DNA from: Maricaulis sp965242785
GTDB lineage: Bacteria > Pseudomonadota > Alphaproteobacteria > Caulobacterales > Maricaulaceae
Direction of reading: 5' to 3'
Assembly (NCBI GenBank): GCA_965242785.1
Contig: CBDETA010000004.1
Coordinates: forward strand, 434,001 to 498,000
DNA: 64,000 nt
The translations under genes were made by a program, and so were the position numbers. Of this stretch, positions 61,223-64,000 are shown one piece after another (position 1 is the first letter of the stretch; each line of letters begins with the position of its first letter). The notes beneath the pieces were generated by a model, which did not search any database, had not been told where the DNA came from, and worked only from the letters and a program-made list of their open reading frames with translations.

Positions 61223-63358
61223 TTACTCGGCCTGTTCCGCCTCTTCCTGCTTGGCTTCTTCGCCGGTCTCCTGGTCGACGACCTTCATCGACAGGCGGAC
61301 CTTGCCGCGATCATCAAAGCCCAGGAGCTTCACATAGACTTCCTGGCCTTCGGACACGACGTCGGACGGGTGCTTCACGCGCTCGTTCTTCATCTGCGAC
61401 ACGTGGACGAGACCGTCCTTCGGGCCGAAGAAGTTCACGAAGGCACCGAAGTCCATCACCTTGACGACCTTGCCCTTGTAGATCTTGCCTTCTTCCGGTT
61501 CCGCGGTCAGACCGTGGATCCAGTCGAGGGCAGCCTTGATCGAGGCCGCGTCGGACGAGGACACCTTGATGATGCCGTCATCATTGACGTCCACCTTGGC
61601 ACCCGTGGTTTCGACGATCTCGCGGATCACCTTGCCGCCGGAACCGATCACGTCACGGATCTTGTCCGTCGGGATCTGGATGGTCTCGATGCGCGGGGCA
61701 AACTCGCCCAGCTCGGTGCGGGCTTCGCCCAGCGCCTTGCTCATCTCTTCCAGGATATGCAGGCGACCGCCCTTGGCCTGAGCCAGAGCCGTTTCCATGA
61801 TGTCCTGGGTGATGCCAGCGATCTTGATGTCCATCTGCAGCGAGGTGACACCTTCGGACGTACCGGCGACCTTGAAGTCCATGTCACCCAGGTGATCTTC
61901 GTCACCCAGGATGTCGGACAGCACGGCCACGCCTTCCGGATCCTTGATCAGACCCATGGCGATACCGGACACCGGACGGGTGATCGGCACGCCGGCATCC
62001 ATCAGGGCCAGCGAGGAACCACAGACCGTTGCCATCGAGGACGAGCCGTTGGACTCGGTGATCTCGGAGACGAGACGGATCGTGTAGGGGAAATCCTCGT
62101 GCTTGGGCAGCACAGCGCGCACGGCCCGCCAGGCCAGCTTGCCGTGACCGATTTCCCGGCGACCCGGAGCCAGACGGAAAGACGTCTCGCCGACCGAATA
62201 GGGCGGGAAGTTGTAGTGCAGGAGGAATTTTTCCTTGTAGGTCCCGGTCAGGTCGTCGATGAACTGCTCATCTTCGCCCGTGCCCAGCGTCGCCACGACC
62301 AGACCCTGGGTCTCGCCGCGGGTGAACAGGGCCGAACCGTGCGTGCGCGGCAGGATGCCCGCTTCCGACACGATCGGACGGACCTGGTCCAGCGACCGGC
62401 CGTCGATGCGCTTGCCGGTCTTGATGATGCCGCCGCGGACGATGGAGCTTTCCACCGACTTCAGCACATCCTTCAGCACCGTACCCGGGATACCGTCCGG
62501 ACGCTCTTCGGTCTGGGCCAGCTCTGCCACGGCCTTTTCCTTCGCCGCACCGACCGCCTTGTAGCGCTCGGTCTTGTCGGTGATGGTGTAGGCGGCGGCC
62601 AGGTCGGCTTCGACCAGCTTGCGAACCTTGGCTTCTTCCGCCGAGTAATCGGCCGGGGTGTAGTCCCACGGTTCCTTGGCGGCTTTTTCGGCCAGCTTGA
62701 TGATCATTTCGATCACCGGCTGGAAGGCCTTGTGGCCGGCCATCACTGCACCGAGCATGATTTCCTCGGACAGCTCCTTGGCTTCCGATTCAACCATCAT
62801 CACGGCGTCGGTGGTTCCGGCGACAACCAGGTCCAGCGCGCTGTCGGCCATGTCGTCCACGGCCGGGTTGATGACGTAATCGCCATCGATATAGCCCACG
62901 CGGGCGGCACCGATCGGGCCCATGAAGGGCAGGCCGGACAGGACCAGCGCCGCAGAGGCGCCAACCATGCCGACGACGTCCGGATCGTTTTCCATGTCGT
63001 GGGACAGGACGGTGATCATCACCTGGACTTCATTTTTGAAGCCCGGCGCGAACAGCGGACGGATCGGACGGTCGATGAGACGCGAGGTCAGCGTCTCTTT
63101 TTCCGTCGGACGGCCTTCGCGCTTGAAATAACCGCCCGGGATCTTGCCCGCAGCGAAGTATTTCTCTTGGTAGTTGACGGTCAGGGGGAAGAAGTCTGCC
63201 CCCTCCTTGACCTGTTTGACGCCAACGGCGGTGGCGAGAACCGTGGTCTCGCCATAGGTCACCATGACCGCGCCGTCTGCCTGTCGGGCGACCCGCCCGG
63301 TTTCGATGGTGAGCGGGCGACCCGCCCACTCAATCGTTTCTTTTTGAATATCGAACAT
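61223..63358 (-). CDS. pnp: Polyribonucleotide nucleotidyltransferase
   Basis: A 711-residue 3'-5' phosphorolytic RNase. Two RNase PH domains (1-210, 310-540; FFPLTVNYQEKYFAAGKIPG, SNGSSSMATVCGSSLALMD, DEDHLGDMDFKVAG), a KH domain (555-615; RDVIGSGGKVIREI) and an S1 domain (620-690; GKVVKVMDFGAFVNFF). Acidic C-terminal tail. It lies 29 bp after rpsO, the standard pair. Confidence 0.98.
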   Translation of the reverse strand: MFDIQKETIEWAGRPLTIETGRVARQADGAVMVTYGETTVLATAVGVKQVKEGADFFPLTVNYQEKYFAAGKIPGGYFKREGRPTEKETLTSRLIDRPIRPLFAPGFKNEVQVMITVLSHDMENDPDVVGMVGASAALVLSGLPFMGPIGAARVGYIDGDYVINPAVDDMADSALDLVVAGTTDAVMMVESEAKELSEEIMLGAVMAGHKAFQPVIEMIIKLAEKAAKEPWDYTPADYSAEEAKVRKLVEADLAAAYTITDKTERYKAVGAAKEKAVAELAQTEERPDGIPGTVLKDVLKSVESSIVRGGIIKTGKRIDGRSLDQVRPIVSEAGILPRTHGSALFTRGETQGLVVATLGTGEDEQFIDDLTGTYKEKFLLHYNFPPYSVGETSFRLAPGRREIGHGKLAWRAVRAVLPKHEDFPYTIRLVSEITESNGSSSMATVCGSSLALMDAGVPITRPVSGIAMGLIKDPEGVAVLSDILGDEDHLGDMDFKVAGTSEGVTSLQMDIKIAGITQDIMETALAQAKGGRLHILEEMSKALGEARTELGEFAPRIETIQIPTDKIRDVIGSGGKVIREIVETTGAKVDVNDDGIIKVSSSDAASIKAALDWIHGLTAEPEEGKIYKGKVVKVMDFGAFVNFFGPKDGLVHVSQMKNERVKHPSDVVSEGQEVYVKLLGFDDRGKVRLSMKVVDQETGEEAKQEEAEQAE

Positions 63359-63387
63359 ATCGTCTTTCGTACGGATGGCGTCGCGGT

Positions 63388-63657
63388 TTAGCGGCGCAGA
63401 CCGAGCTTCTCGATCAGAGCCACATAACGGCTCTCGTCTTTCTTCTTCAGGTAATCGAGAAGACGGCGACGCTGGGAAACCATCTTAAGAAGGCCGCGAC
63501 GCGAGTGGTTGTCCTTCTTGTGGGTCTTGAAGTGCTCGGTCAGGTTGGCAATCCGTTCGGTCAGGATGGCCACCTGGACTTCGGGCGAGCCCGTATCTTC
63601 TTTGCCACGGGCATTGTCTTTGATCAGCGCGGATTTGCGCTCTTGCGTGATCGACAT
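63388..63657 (-). CDS. rpsO: 30S ribosomal protein S15
   Basis: An 89-residue S15 with the family core TGSPEVQVAILTERIANL, HFKTHKKDNHSRRGLLKMVS and RRRLLDYLKKKDESRY. It binds the central domain of 16S rRNA and often represses its own mRNA. Standard order truB-rpsO-pnp. Confidence 0.98.
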   Translation of the reverse strand: MSITQERKSALIKDNARGKEDTGSPEVQVAILTERIANLTEHFKTHKKDNHSRRGLLKMVSQRRRLLDYLKKKDESRYVALIEKLGLRR

Positions 63658-63687
63658 CGTGTTCTCCTAAAACTCTTTGTCGCCCCG

Positions 63688-64000
63688 TTACGGGGTCAGG
63701 TTGAATACGCGCCAGGGCTGAAACTTTCCGGCCCGGGCGTCACCGATCGCCACAACCTGGTCCCCGCAGGTCGCCAAGACGGAGAAACTGCAGTCCCGAT
63801 CCGCTATGAAAAGCGGACGTCGCTGCGATTTCAGCTCTTGCGCCTGACGCGGGAGCAGGACGATCGGTCGTCCTTGCTTCAAGTGGAAGGCTTCCTCCTC
63901 GGTCACGGCCAGTGCCGGGATGTCGTCCAGCGCGGTCTGAACCGGGAGCAGAGCTTCCGAAGCGGCGCCCTTATGGGCCATTTCTGCCAGCGCGTCCAGT
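63688..64000 (-). CDS. truB: tRNA pseudouridine-55 synthase (C-terminal part)
   Basis: The last 103 codons of a gene entering from the right edge. The C-terminal domain of TruB is recognisable: LLPVQTALDDIPALAVTEEE followed by AFHLKQGRPI and the final VVAIGDARAGKFQPWRVFNL. Catalytic Asp lies outside the window. Position just before rpsO is the usual one. Read as continuing to the window edge; the internal ATG at 63981 is not the start. Confidence 0.92.
   Translation of the reverse strand, partial: LDALAEMAHKGAASEALLPVQTALDDIPALAVTEEEAFHLKQGRPIVLLPRQAQELKSQRRPLFIADRDCSFSVLATCGDQVVAIGDARAGKFQPWRVFNLTP

Noticed and set aside
61370..63391. A 673-codon plus-strand frame opposite pnp
   Set aside because: Antisense to a complete pnp gene; composition follows from codon bias on the other strand.

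Overview
The window is a GC-rich alphaproteobacterial chromosome segment. The best guess is a marine, stalked or holdfast-bearing Maricaulales/Hyphomonadaceae relative (Maricaulis or Oceanicaulis type). This rests on the Caulobacter-style TonB receptor plus PTS cluster for N-acetylglucosamine (GlcNAc), the hfaABD-like holdfast anchor genes, the atpHAGDC and sucA-sucB-lpd layouts, the rlmH-envC-ctpA-yibQ-rppH order, and an L21 protein with an alphaproteobacterial C-terminal extension. The assignment is inferred from gene content; no search was run.

Left part (1-14.4 kb): a divergent GlcNAc/chitin-oligosaccharide locus. The minus strand carries a GntR/HutC regulator, a SIS-domain glucosamine-6-phosphate deaminase, nagA and the start of a Tat-type lipoprotein of the sugar isomerase/epimerase family. 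The plus strand carries a TonB-dependent receptor, a tryptophan-halogenase-like flavoprotein, a GH20 hexosaminidase, an EIIA-HPr-EI fusion and a PTS IIBC permease. Together they cover outer membrane uptake, hydrolysis, phosphorylating import, deacetylation and deamination to fructose-6-phosphate.

14.4-22.4 kb: a cluster of short hairpins, a hydroxyproline epimerase with a DapA-family lyase, a secreted metallopeptidase-like protein with three internal repeats, then an MFS sugar porter and a GH16 beta-glucanase (laminarin-type use) with a LacI-type palindrome between them.

22.9-31.5 kb: the most interesting part. An H-NOX gas sensor, a soluble hybrid histidine kinase and a NarL/FixJ-type regulator form an overlapping operon. 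It is divergent from hfaA-hfaB-hfaD-like anchor genes, which are followed by an atypical receiver protein, a YaiO-like outer membrane barrel, a HEAT-repeat membrane protein and a GT2 polysaccharide synthase. The 249-bp divergent region holds three copies of an 18-bp palindrome. I propose a nitric-oxide-responsive surface adhesion module.

31.5-64 kb: mostly conserved housekeeping genes. These are tRNA-Ser, rplU-rpmA, a GNAT, obgE-proB-nadD-rsfS-rlmH-envC-ctpA-yibQ-rppH, ATP synthase F1 (convergent with rppH across a bidirectional terminator), a TerC protein, a 139-bp palindromic repeat, priA, DUF484-xerC, a membrane protein/HTH regulator pair, a GNAT, lpd, a small membrane protein, sucB (two lipoyl domains), sucA, pnp, rpsO and the end of truB.
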